Below, piece by piece: positions 1-7,523 of a stretch of DNA of 64,000 nt. The notes under the pieces were generated by a model. It saw only the letters and a list, made by a program, of their open reading frames with translations, did no database searches and was not told where the DNA came from. Positions within the stretch are counted from its first letter, which is position 1. Each line of letters starts with the position of its first letter. Made by a program: the position numbers and the translations under genes. The stretch is from Trueperaceae bacterium (lineage in GTDB: Bacteria > Deinococcota > Deinococci > Deinococcales > Trueperaceae), in the NCBI GenBank assembly GCA_011390455.1, contig JAABSI010000003.1, forward strand, positions 21,296 to 85,295, written 5' to 3'.

Positions 1-93
1 ATCGGGGCATCGTTCGCGCCCGTCCTGGTGGACTACGGTACGGGTGCCATCTTCCGTCTGAACCCGGGGGAGATCGTGGCCGTCTTCGAGTGA
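1..93 (+). CDS. 3' end of a CDS cut by the window start
   Basis: Frame 1 is open from the first base and ends with TGA at 91-93, giving 30 C-terminal residues (ends LNPGEIVAVFE). The start lies outside the window. Codon choice is GC-rich at third positions, like neighbouring genes. Too little is present to recognise a family, so no function is assigned. Confidence 0.45.
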   Translation: MGASFAPVLVDYGTGAIFRLNPGEIVAVFE

Positions 94-215
94 GGGACGC
101 ACCAAGGGAACGGCGGCCAGGGGGCCTCCTCGGCCAGCGCTTCCGGCGTTCGCGGAGGAAGCCTTCGGTGGCTTGGTGGTTTCGCTCTTGTAGAGTTCCG
201 CATGAGAGGTGAAGG

Positions 216-704
216 ATGAGCGACGCGGTCTTGGTGACGGGGGTCAGCGGGTACATCGGGCAGCACTGTGCGGCCGAGCTCCTTCGGGCGGGCTTTCGCG
301 TCCGCGGCTCGGTGCGGGACGCGGGCCGGTCGGAGCGCGTGCGTGCGGCCATCGCGGGGGTCGCGCCGGTCGACCGGCTCGATTTCGTGGAGCTGGACCT
401 GCTCGCGGACGCCGGCTGGGACGCGGCAATGGCCGGTTACCGCTACGTGCTGCACGTCGCCTCGCCCTACGCCACGGTCGAAGCCCGGCAGGCGTCCGCG
501 ATCATCGAGCCCGCGCTGCAGGGGACGAAGCGGGCCCTGGCCGCCGCGCGGGACGCCGGGGTCGAACGCGTGGTCGTCACGTCGTCGGTCGTCGCGATGA
601 ACGGGCACATGACGCAGGGCACCTTCGGGCCCGAAGATTGGACCGACCTCGAGACGACGGTCCTGGACATGGCCGAGTCGCTGAGGACGCCCGTCGAGGC
701 GTAA
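216..704 (+). pseudogene. Truncated NAD(P)-dependent epimerase/dehydratase (extended SDR)
   Basis: 162 residues that begin with the Rossmann nucleotide-binding motif VTGVSGYIGQ (G-x-x-G-x-x-G, about residues 8-14). The central extended-SDR segments LHVASP and VVVTSS follow, as in dihydroflavonol-4-reductase-like and 3-beta-HSD-like enzymes. Members of this family are usually about 320-350 residues. Here the frame stops before the catalytic YxxxK motif and the substrate-binding half, so it is probably inactive. ATG 216 has a purine-rich ribosome binding site (AGGTGAAGG). The following gene is convergent and no remnant of the missing half is seen downstream, which suggests a deletion rather than a point frameshift. 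A functional short NAD-binding protein is possible but less likely. Confidence 0.6.
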
Positions 705-711
705 CCCGGTC

Positions 712-742
712 GGGGGCGCGGTGGCGACCGCCCGCGCGCCCC
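712..742. terminator. GC-rich hairpin between convergent genes
   Basis: An imperfect inverted repeat with core GCGGT / ACCGC and a GGCG loop, flanked by GGGGGC and GCGCCCC arms. It lies in the 43-bp gap between the truncated epimerase and the DUF4097 gene, which read towards each other. There is no U-tract, so termination activity is inferred from position. Confidence 0.35.
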
Positions 743-747
743 TCGGG

Positions 748-1569
748 TCAGGGGACCTCGACCGACCCGGCGACGTCCGCGTACCGCACCGAGCCCGAAC
801 CGTCGCGCAGCAGGACGAAGTCGCCGCCGACGCCGCGCACGTCGATGTCGCCCGAGCCGTCCTCGTCGATCCGGACGTCCCCGCGCACGTCCTCGATGCG
901 GATCCCGCCGGACGCATCGTCGCGGATCCAGACGCTGCCGCCCACGCCGGTCAGGTCGATGTCGCCGCTGCCGTCGCGCAGGATCTCGATCGATCCGGCC
1001 ACCCCGGTCACCCGCAGGTCGCCGCTGCCGTCGCGCACCACTTCGAATCGCCCGCCCACCCCGTGGACCTCGACGTCGCCGCTGCCGTCCTCGAGGATCA
1101 GGTCGCCCGCCACGCCCTCGACCCGGACGTCGCCGGAGCCGTCGGTCAGGCGCAGCGAGGCGACGTCGCGGACGGCGACCTCGCCGCTGCCATCGTCGAT
1201 CTCGAGCGGGAGCGCGTTGGGCAGGACGACCACCAGGTCGAGGTAGGCGGTCGCGAAGAAGGAGCCGGCACGCGGTACCTCCGTGCGGAGGACGAGGACG
1301 TCGCCGTCGCGCGAGGACGCGAGGCGGACGTCGTCGAGCAGCGCTCGGCTCGAGGCACAGGCGCGACCTTGGGCGGTGAGCGTGGTGGCGTCGGCCGAGC
1401 CGGTCACGCTCAGAGCGCCCGCTTGGGCGACGATTCGGATCGAACGAACGCCGTCGAGGTCGAGGTCGAGCGCGCGCGGCGCTTCGAAGCGGCATTGCGC
1501 GGACGCGCTGCCGACCAGGACGAGGGCGAGGGCGAACAGGACGGCGCGGGTGCGCATGGTGCGGGGCAT
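748..1569 (-). CDS. Secreted DUF4097-like repeat protein
   Basis: 273 residues from ATG 1569, which is preceded by GAGG; an in-frame upstream extension has no ribosome binding site. The first 25 residues form a Sec signal peptide ending ASA-QC. The C-terminal two thirds is about eight tandem units of 18-19 residues built on a DGSGD core followed by alternating hydrophobic residues and a G-V-G/A-G turn. This is the pattern of the DUF4097/putative adhesin beta-strand repeat family, which forms a right-handed solenoid. Such proteins are exported or surface-attached, and their biochemical role is mostly unknown. It overlaps nothing and ends convergent to the truncated epimerase. The gene upstream on the same strand (2382-1648) ends 78 bp before the start, so the two may be cotranscribed. 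Confidence 0.75.
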   Translation of the reverse strand: MPRTMRTRAVLFALALVLVGSASAQCRFEAPRALDLDLDGVRSIRIVAQAGALSVTGSADATTLTAQGRACASSRALLDDVRLASSRDGDVLVLRTEVPRAGSFFATAYLDLVVVLPNALPLEIDDGSGEVAVRDVASLRLTDGSGDVRVEGVAGDLILEDGSGDVEVHGVGGRFEVVRDGSGDLRVTGVAGSIEILRDGSGDIDLTGVGGSVWIRDDASGGIRIEDVRGDVRIDEDGSGDIDVRGVGGDFVLLRDGSGSVRYADVAGSVEVP

Positions 1570-1647
1570 GGTGAACTCCTCGGGCGCCGGCGTGGGCCGG
1601 CGCACGGGACGCACGATACGCGCCCCCGCGCGCGGGGGCATCCGCCC

Positions 1648-2382
1648 TTAGGGGGAGCGGAGCCCGGGCAGCAGGTCCGCGGACCGGGCGGCGAACACCC
1701 ACCAGGGCCGCGGTCGCGCCTCGCTCGCTCGAAGCGCCCGTACGGCGTCGGACGCGACGAGCGCGGCGAGTTGCGCCTCGTCGGGAAGCGCGTGGAGCAC
1801 CACGCGACGCACCGCGGGCGACGCCGTGCCGATGACGTGCTGGTCGACGCGGCCCGACCACAGCGGGCTTGCGCCGAGCCGCGCGACCTCGCACCGCCAA
1901 CGCGTGCGCCACGCCGATTCGTCGTCGCCGACGAGCTCCAACAGGGCGAGGCCGTCCACGTCGGGGGTTTCGGCGCGCGCTTCGGTCGTGCACGCCAGCA
2001 ACCACTGACCCGCGAGCCCGGCGGCGCGCGCCTTGGTGTCCGAGCGCCCCGAGGTCGCGAAGGCGAGGAAGGCGCGCGGGCTCGCGTACTCGAGCAGGCC
2101 GGCCATCTCGAACCGAGGCCCGTTCCCGCCAAGGAGCGGCGCCCCGAGGTCGCCCGTCCAGAGCAGCTTGGAGCCCATCGATCCCTGCGCGTGCTCGACC
2201 GTCGCCGCGTACGTCAGGTACGCCGCGCGCCCGCTCCGCCCCTCGTGCGGTCTGCTGGCGTGCTCCTTGAACGCGAGGAGGTTGACCATGACGAAGCGCT
2301 CCGCGGGTCGTCGCAGGACCGCCACGATCGGCCGCAGCCTCGGCCACACGCCGAGCCGGTAGGTGGCGGGGGGCGCGTTCAC
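1648..2382 (-). CDS. DUF1330-like protein
   Basis: 244 residues, no signal peptide or membrane segment. Residues about 30-125 (FVMVNLLAFKEHA, then YASPRAFLAFA) resemble the ferredoxin-like alpha-beta fold of DUF1330 and related NIPSNAP/EthD-type dimeric barrel domains: a MVNLL strand, a Y-x-x-Y helix, and a FEMAGLLEY strand followed by a short helix. The C-terminal half repeats a similar strand-helix rhythm, so two tandem modules are possible. Activity is unknown in this family. The gene follows the methyltransferase gene (stop at 2414) by about 30 bp on the same strand, so both are probably one transcript. Confidence 0.5.
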   Translation of the reverse strand: MNAPPATYRLGVWPRLRPIVAVLRRPAERFVMVNLLAFKEHASRPHEGRSGRAAYLTYAATVEHAQGSMGSKLLWTGDLGAPLLGGNGPRFEMAGLLEYASPRAFLAFATSGRSDTKARAAGLAGQWLLACTTEARAETPDVDGLALLELVGDDESAWRTRWRCEVARLGASPLWSGRVDQHVIGTASPAVRRVVLHALPDEAQLAALVASDAVRALRASEARPRPWWVFAARSADLLPGLRSP

Positions 2383-2413
2383 CGGGCGCCCTCGATGCCG
2401 CGCATGGACGGCT

Positions 2414-3142
2414 TCAGCCTTCCTTCGTCCGCGCCACGGTCCGGATCATCCCCATGTACGCCCCGCGGTCGGCCTCCACGACCTTGGCGTCCTCGCCCGT
2501 CTCGTGGCGACGCCACAGCTCCCAGGCTTCGGGCAGGTTCTCGGAGCGCTCGACGTCGACCAGGCCCGTACGCGCCCAATGCCGTCGCCACCAATCGGCC
2601 GAGTGCCAGCTCCAGCACTCCTGCGCCCAGAAGGGCCGTAGGTGCTCGGGCAGCGGCCCGTCGAGCTCCTTCGCGAAGCCCGGCGACACCATGCCGATCT
2701 GCGACCCTGGCGCCACGAACTGCACGAGCTCGCCCAAGTAGAGGTCGTCCGTGCCGAAGTAGATGTAGGCGTCCACGCAGACGACCGCGTCGAAGAAGCC
2801 GTGCGCGAACGGCAGCGCCCGCGCGTCCGCGTGGATCGGGGTCACCTGCGCCTCGAGGCCGGCCGCGCGGATGCGCGCCCAGTTCTCGGTCGGTGGGATC
2901 CAGAGGTCGGTGGCCCAGACCCGGACGCCGAACTCCTTGGCGAGGAAGATCGAGCTCAGCGCCCTGCCGCAGCCGAGGTCCAGCACCCGCATGCCGGGTC
3001 GGAGGTCCATCGCTTCGCACAGCCACTCGGTGAGCCAGAGCGGGTTGGGGCCCATCCGGTGCTGCCGGATCCAATCAGGGTCGTAGGTGGCCGAGCGGGG
3101 GAAGCGCTCGGGCCAGTGCACGTCCGTCCGGCCGTCCTTCAT
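2414..3142 (-). CDS. Class I SAM-dependent methyltransferase
   Basis: 242 residues from ATG 3142 (MKDGRTDVHW). The SAM-binding motif I is VLDLGCGRALSS (about residues 51-62), with an acidic residue after strand 2 (ATDLW) and a motif IV-like FDAVVCVDAYIYFG. The fold and length match small Methyltransf_11/25-type enzymes. The segment WLTEWLCEAM before motif I resembles small-molecule methyltransferases, but the substrate cannot be told from sequence. The reading frame stays open for about 1 kb upstream; I chose ATG 3142 because homology-like sequence begins there. It is likely cotranscribed with the DUF1330-like gene downstream. Confidence 0.8.
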   Translation of the reverse strand: MKDGRTDVHWPERFPRSATYDPDWIRQHRMGPNPLWLTEWLCEAMDLRPGMRVLDLGCGRALSSIFLAKEFGVRVWATDLWIPPTENWARIRAAGLEAQVTPIHADARALPFAHGFFDAVVCVDAYIYFGTDDLYLGELVQFVAPGSQIGMVSPGFAKELDGPLPEHLRPFWAQECWSWHSADWWRRHWARTGLVDVERSENLPEAWELWRRHETGEDAKVVEADRGAYMGMIRTVARTKEG

Positions 3143-3550
3143 AGGTCTCGAGGGTACGGTCTTGGTCCCGATCGTGTCGCGGGTGGTCTCGCGTCCTGCG
3201 CTGAAGTGGGCTGGAGGTGGGGCTTGTCGTGGCGCGGACCACCGCCGCCGGGATCGTGGTCGGCGAACCGCGGCCGTCCGCGAGGAGATGGTGCCTGCCG
3301 CGAGGCAGGTGCGGGGGTTCGCCACCGTAAGGAGACGGTAAGCGTCGGCGACTAGGCTGAGGCAATCGCGAAGCCATGGCGCTTCGTAGAGACGATCGAT
3401 GGCGGCGAAGAAGCCTGTCCCGTACTTGGGCGCTTGGGGCAAGTGGAGCCAGTAGCGCAACCGGCCATCGCAGGAGCGATTCGTCGTCGTGTCGGTTCGG
3501 CATGGGGCGAGCGTCCTCGGTGGAACGTTCGGCCATCCCGAGGAGGCACC
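3143..3550. other. 408-bp divergent intergenic region with a possible gene remnant
   Basis: This lies between the divergently read methyltransferase and lipoprotein genes and should hold promoters for both. A TAGGCT box on the plus strand at 3353-3358 matches the -10 type seen elsewhere in the window. On the minus strand, about 3300-3465 translates to a compositionally protein-like stretch (for example KYGTGFFAAIDRLYEAPWL) in the same open frame as the methyltransferase. It has lower third-position GC than its neighbours. It has no start of its own and I do not recognise it; it may be a decayed gene fragment. Confidence 0.3.
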
Positions 3551-4276
3551 ATGATTCGTTCCCCAGCACCGCACCTGACCACAGAACGTTCGGCGCGCCC
3601 GCGCCGCCGCACCGCGATCGCGCTCGGGGCGGGCGCCGTGGCGATGTTCCTGAGCGCGTGCGGCGTCGTCGCGGCGTTCGTGCCGCCGCTGTCCGTCGGC
3701 GATCCGCTCGGCGTGGACGGCCAGATCGTGAGCGCCACGCTCGAGGACGGCGCCATCCAGGCGCAGAGCACCACGCACCTCGATGCCACCCGCACGTTCG
3801 ACGTGCCCGATCTGGAAGCGGACCTGTACGGGTTCAGCCTCGCGGGGTTCCACACCAACGCCGGTATCGCCAGCGAGGTGCACTTGAGCGGCCCCGTGGG
3901 CGCGGAGTACCCCGATCGCATCACGATCACGCGCGCCCTGATCGATGCCGAACTGTCGGACGACGTGAACGGCAGCGTCGCGTTCACGCTGGACCTGGCG
4001 CTCGCGCTGCCCTTCGAGCGGACGGAGTGCACGCTCGACGGGTGCGGGTACGCGTACGCCGGGATGGATCCGTTGGCCAGCGTGTTGGACCTGGAGGTCA
4101 CGGACGCCGCCACGCTCGCCGAGATCGTCTCCATCCTCGTCTTGCGCGAGACCGAGACGCCGAACCAAGGAGCGTTCCGGGTCGCCATCGAGGTCGAGGC
4201 GAGCACGTCCCTCGCTGGGTACGTGGCGACCTTCCAGCTGACGTCGCAGGGGAGCACCATCCGCGTGGGCGGCTGA
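3551..4276 (+). CDS. Hypothetical lipoprotein
   Basis: 241 residues from ATG 3551, which has a strong GAGGAGG ribosome binding site; longer in-frame starts lack one. The N-terminus has basic residues, a hydrophobic stretch and a lipobox LSAC-G at about residues 35-38, so it should be lipidated and anchored outside the cytoplasmic membrane. The mature part is a beta-rich, acidic domain with a Cys pair (ECTLDGCGY) that could form a disulfide. No known family is recognised. It stands alone, divergent from the methyltransferase gene and convergent with the nitrilase gene. Confidence 0.7.
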   Translation: MIRSPAPHLTTERSARPRRRTAIALGAGAVAMFLSACGVVAAFVPPLSVGDPLGVDGQIVSATLEDGAIQAQSTTHLDATRTFDVPDLEADLYGFSLAGFHTNAGIASEVHLSGPVGAEYPDRITITRALIDAELSDDVNGSVAFTLDLALALPFERTECTLDGCGYAYAGMDPLASVLDLEVTDAATLAEIVSILVLRETETPNQGAFRVAIEVEASTSLAGYVATFQLTSQGSTIRVGG

Positions 4277-4376
4277 GCCGCTCGCACGTTCGTGGCGATG
4301 GGATCGGCCGTGGCTGTGCGCTGCGGCCGGTCTTCGCTCCTATGGGCACACCGGGATCCGCACCACGGCGGCGGGA

Positions 4377-5420
4377 CTACACCGGGTCGGACGGAGGCGC
4401 GTCGGCAGCGTGGACGTCGCCACCGTCGACCGTGGCGTCGACGGTCGTCGTGCGTCCATCGACGAGCGTCGCGCCGCCGTGGACCATGGCGCGTGCGTTC
4501 CGGTGCACGGTCACCTCGAACAGGTCGGGGCGGCCGTAGTGGCCGGCGACGTCGAGCTGGAACCGCGAGCCGCGGAGCGAGCCCAGGTCGAGGTCCGCGT
4601 AGAGGATGTCCTCACGCTCGGTCACGGGTTCGACCAAGAAGCGGCCGTCCGGATCGACGATGGCGCTGCCGCCCGGGTTGATCCACGCGACGTCCGGCAG
4701 GTGCGCGGCCTTGAAGGCGTACGTGTCGGGCACGTCGTCGCGGTGCACCGGGGAGCAGCATCCGATGACGAAGACGCGGCCCTCTTTGGCGATGTGGCGG
4801 AGGGTCGAGACCCAGGGCTCGCCGCGATCCCAGGTGGGTGCGGCGTGGATCTGGACGCCGCCGGCGTAGAGGGCCCAGCGGGCGAGGGGCATGTAGTTCT
4901 CCCAGCAGATCAGCCCACCCAGGCGACCGATGTCGAGGTCGTAGACGGCGAGGCCGCTGGCGTCGCCGCTGCCGTGGACGAGGCGTTCGGCGACGGTCGG
5001 CACCAGCTTGCGGTGCTTGCCGAGCAGGCGGCCGTCGGACCCGATGAAGAGGAGGGTGTTGTAGAGCGTGGTGCCGCTGGCCTCGGTGTTGCGTTCGTTC
5101 GCGCCCATCACGACCGAGACGCCGGCGGTTCGGGCCGCGTGTGCCAGGCGGTCGACGACGGGTCCCGGGACGCGGACCGATTGCCGGAGCAGTTCGTCGT
5201 AGAGCTCGCGCAACTCCTTGGTCCGGTAGGGCGGGATGAACCAGGACCAGAAGGGGTAGCTGGGGAGGAAGCCCTCGGGGAAGACGGCGAGTTGGGCGCC
5301 GTTGCGGCCGGCTTCTTCGATGCGGGCGCAGGCGAGGTCGAGCGTGGCTTCGAGGTCGAGGAAGACGGGGGTGGCTTGGACGGCGGCGACGCGCACGGTG
5401 GTGGGGAAGGGGTCGGCCAC
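4377..5420 (-). CDS. Nitrilase (carbon-nitrogen hydrolase superfamily)
   Basis: 347 residues, the usual length of true nitrilases, which hydrolyse R-CN to the acid and ammonia. The catalytic triad is visible: E49 in FPEGF, K138 in HRKLVPT and nucleophile C172 in LICWENY. The CWEN and HRKLxPT signatures point to branch 1 nitrilases (aliphatic or aryl nitriles, or cyanide dihydratase-like) rather than amidases. It has no signal peptide. It starts with GTG and no ribosome binding site, 3 nt after the stop of a 35-codon ORF, so translation is probably coupled to that ORF. Substrate is unknown. Confidence 0.9.
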   Translation of the reverse strand: MADPFPTTVRVAAVQATPVFLDLEATLDLACARIEEAGRNGAQLAVFPEGFLPSYPFWSWFIPPYRTKELRELYDELLRQSVRVPGPVVDRLAHAARTAGVSVVMGANERNTEASGTTLYNTLLFIGSDGRLLGKHRKLVPTVAERLVHGSGDASGLAVYDLDIGRLGGLICWENYMPLARWALYAGGVQIHAAPTWDRGEPWVSTLRHIAKEGRVFVIGCCSPVHRDDVPDTYAFKAAHLPDVAWINPGGSAIVDPDGRFLVEPVTEREDILYADLDLGSLRGSRFQLDVAGHYGRPDLFEVTVHRNARAMVHGGATLVDGRTTTVDATVDGGDVHAADAPPSDPV

Positions 5421-5423
5421 CGG

Positions 5424-5531
5424 TCAGCCGTGGCCGCGGAACGCGGGGCTGCTCGGGGCGGCGGTCACGGCCTCCGGGCCGCGCCGGTCGACCGCGAAGT
5501 CATCGAACGAGCGTGCGTCGATGTGGGGCAT
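5424..5531 (-). CDS. 35-residue leader ORF upstream of nitrilase
   Basis: A short ORF beginning MPHIDARSFDDF and ending FRGHG with TGA at 5424-5426. It has the ribosome binding site (GAGGTGG) that the nitrilase gene itself lacks, and its stop is separated from the nitrilase GTG by 3 nt. This fits either a coupled small protein or a leader peptide. It has no hydrophobic segment and no attenuation-style codon run. I do not recognise it as a family member. Confidence 0.45.
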   Translation of the reverse strand: MPHIDARSFDDFAVDRRGPEAVTAAPSSPAFRGHG

Positions 5532-5802
5532 GCCACCTCGTCTCCGTGGCGCGCCGCGTGCGGCCTGCGCGGTGCAGGACGCTCGATCGCGCCTACGGCG
5601 CCCTCTTTGGGGGTGCGGGCATCATGGGGGTTCGTGCTACCGATGTCAAGGCGACGGCGATCCGGTGATCGAACCGTGCTGGTGTCTCCATCGGACCTCC
5701 ACGCGCGCGGACGGGACCCATGACCAACGACGCGGCGCGTAGCCTGAGGGGGCACCGGGGGCACGTGCACCGTCGGCGAGCCCACCACGACGGAGGTGGC
5801 AC

Positions 5803-6711
5803 GTGCCCGAGGTCCCGGACTACCAAGACATCCTCGATCACCTGTACGACGGCGTCTACTTCGTCGACCGCGATCGCGTGATCACCTACTGGAACCAGGG
5901 TGCGGCGCGCATCTCCGGCTACGGGGCCGACCAGGTCCTCGGCCGGTCGTGCCGCGACGGCATCCTCAACCACGTGACCGCGAGCGGCGTCGCGCTGTGC
6001 CAGAACGGCTGCCCCCTGACCGCGACGATGGCCGACGGCAACCCCCGCGAGGCCGACGTCTTCCTCCACCACGCCGACGGCCACCGGGTGCCGGTGCTCG
6101 TGCGATGCGCCCCCCTGCGAGACGCGAGCGGCGCCATCGTCGGCGCGGTGGAGAGTTTCAGCGCCGACCGTGGTTTGCGCACCGCGCGCAAGGAGCTTCG
6201 TGCCCTGCGGAAGCAGGTGCACACCGACGCCCTGACCGACGTCGGCAACCGCGCGTACCTCGACGGGCGCCTGCGCGCGTTGGTCGCCGAAGCGGCGCAC
6301 CACGGCGCGAGCGACGCCGCGATCGCCTTGATCGACATCGACCACTTCAAGAGCGTCAACGACGCCCACGGCCACGAAGCCGGCGACCGCGTGCTGCGGA
6401 TGGTGGCGAGCACCCTCAAGGCGAGCCTTCGCGCCACCGATGGCATCGGACGCTGGGGCGGCGAGGAGTTCCTGGTGCTGTTCGACGACGTCGCCGACGA
6501 CGCCTCGCTGACCGCCGCGTGCGAGAAGGTGCGCCATCTGGTCGGTTGGTCGCGGCTCGATCTCGGCGACGGCGCGTCGATCTCGGTGACGCTCTCGCTC
6601 GGGGCCACGCACGTGCGCGCGGACGACACCCCCGAATCCGTGGTCGCGCGCGCCGACGCGCTCATGTACCGCAGCAAGGAAGCGGGGCGGGATCGGGTGA
6701 CCGTCGGTTAG
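5803..6711 (+). CDS. PAS-GGDEF diguanylate cyclase
   Basis: 302 residues from GTG 5803, with ribosome binding site GGAGGTGG. Residues about 5-125 form a PAS domain (DGVYFVDRDRVITYWN) with a cysteine set CRD...LCQNGCP that is frequent in PAS sensors coupled to GGDEF output and may bind metal or a redox ligand. A short helical linker (TARKELRALRKQVHTDALT) leads to a GGDEF domain, about 135-300, with active-site loop GGEEF and the full DxLTxxxNR-like entry. An RxxD motif (RATD) lies five residues before GGEEF and is the known product-inhibition I-site. The protein should make c-di-GMP from GTP in the cytoplasm. It is monocistronic, with no effector gene adjacent. Confidence 0.92.
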   Translation: MPEVPDYQDILDHLYDGVYFVDRDRVITYWNQGAARISGYGADQVLGRSCRDGILNHVTASGVALCQNGCPLTATMADGNPREADVFLHHADGHRVPVLVRCAPLRDASGAIVGAVESFSADRGLRTARKELRALRKQVHTDALTDVGNRAYLDGRLRALVAEAAHHGASDAAIALIDIDHFKSVNDAHGHEAGDRVLRMVASTLKASLRATDGIGRWGGEEFLVLFDDVADDASLTAACEKVRHLVGWSRLDLGDGASISVTLSLGATHVRADDTPESVVARADALMYRSKEAGRDRVTVG

Positions 6712-6865
6712 GGAACGGCGGTCGGTGGGTGTCCGCGGGGGGCGGTCCCGTTTGTGCCGTAGGTACCCTCCTTCAGCCGGAGTCCCCTTTACCCTCCGAC
6801 CGTGCCGCCCGCGACCGGCTGGCGAATGCGCGCCCCTCCCGCGGCACTCGATTTGGAGGTCTCCG

Positions 6866-7279
6866 ATGAAACGATCGACGATCGCAATCGCATCCTTGCT
6901 CTTCCTCGGCGTGCTCGCTGCGTGCGCCACCGCACCGCGGACGTTGGAAGTGGTGCTGGAGGGTGAGAACGAGGTTCCGCCCGTCGTTACGGAGTCCTTT
7001 GGCTCCGCGAACGTTACCGTCGCCGGAACCGTCCTGACGGTCGACGGCTCCTTCGATGGCTTCGAGGCGACGGCAGCCCACGTGCACGGCCCGGCGGACG
7101 AGACCGAGACGGCCGGTCCGATCTTCACCCTCGCCGTCGACAACGCCGACACCCACTTCGAAGGCACCTTCACGATGAACGCCGAACAGGTCGAGTGGTT
7201 CGAGGACGGGCTGCTCTACCTCAACGTCCACTCGGACGCGAACCCCGGCGGCGAGATCCGGGGGCAGATCGTGCCGTGA
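6866..7279 (+). CDS. CHRD-domain lipoprotein
   Basis: 137 residues from ATG 6866, with ribosome binding site GGAGGT at 6855-6860. The N-terminus has a lipoprotein signal with lipobox LAAC (C about residue 20). The rest is one CHRD domain: EGENEVPPV at the start, AAHVHGPA in the middle, and the hallmark LYLNVHSDANPGGEIRGQI at the end. CHRD domains occur in chordin and in many bacterial secreted proteins; their bacterial role is not defined. A strong hairpin follows at 7308-7339. Confidence 0.88.
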   Translation: MKRSTIAIASLLFLGVLAACATAPRTLEVVLEGENEVPPVVTESFGSANVTVAGTVLTVDGSFDGFEATAAHVHGPADETETAGPIFTLAVDNADTHFEGTFTMNAEQVEWFEDGLLYLNVHSDANPGGEIRGQIVP

Positions 7280-7307
7280 GTCGAACGGCGAATCGGAGCA
7301 CGATGAC

Positions 7308-7339
7308 GCGCGGGCGCCCTCCCAGGAGGGCGCCCGCGC
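7308..7339. terminator. Perfect 15-bp inverted repeat after the CHRD gene
   Basis: GCGCGGGCGCCCTCC and its exact reverse complement are separated only by CA, and TT follows. It lies 28 bp after the CHRD stop codon and before the convergent gene at 7524. It is a strong GC hairpin but has no long U-tract. Confidence 0.6.
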
Positions 7340-7523
7340 TTCGTGCGCCGATGGGGTCGCCGTCCGGCGCCGGGGGGCACGGAGGTGCGTTGCAGGTGGC
7401 CGTGACCGTTCGACCAGCCACGAGGAATGCAGGTTGCACGCGGTATGCGTCATCCCGTGGACGAAATCGGCCGATCCGGCCTGCGAACGTTCTGGGACGC
7501 CGTCCGAGGTCGCGCCTGCGTCG

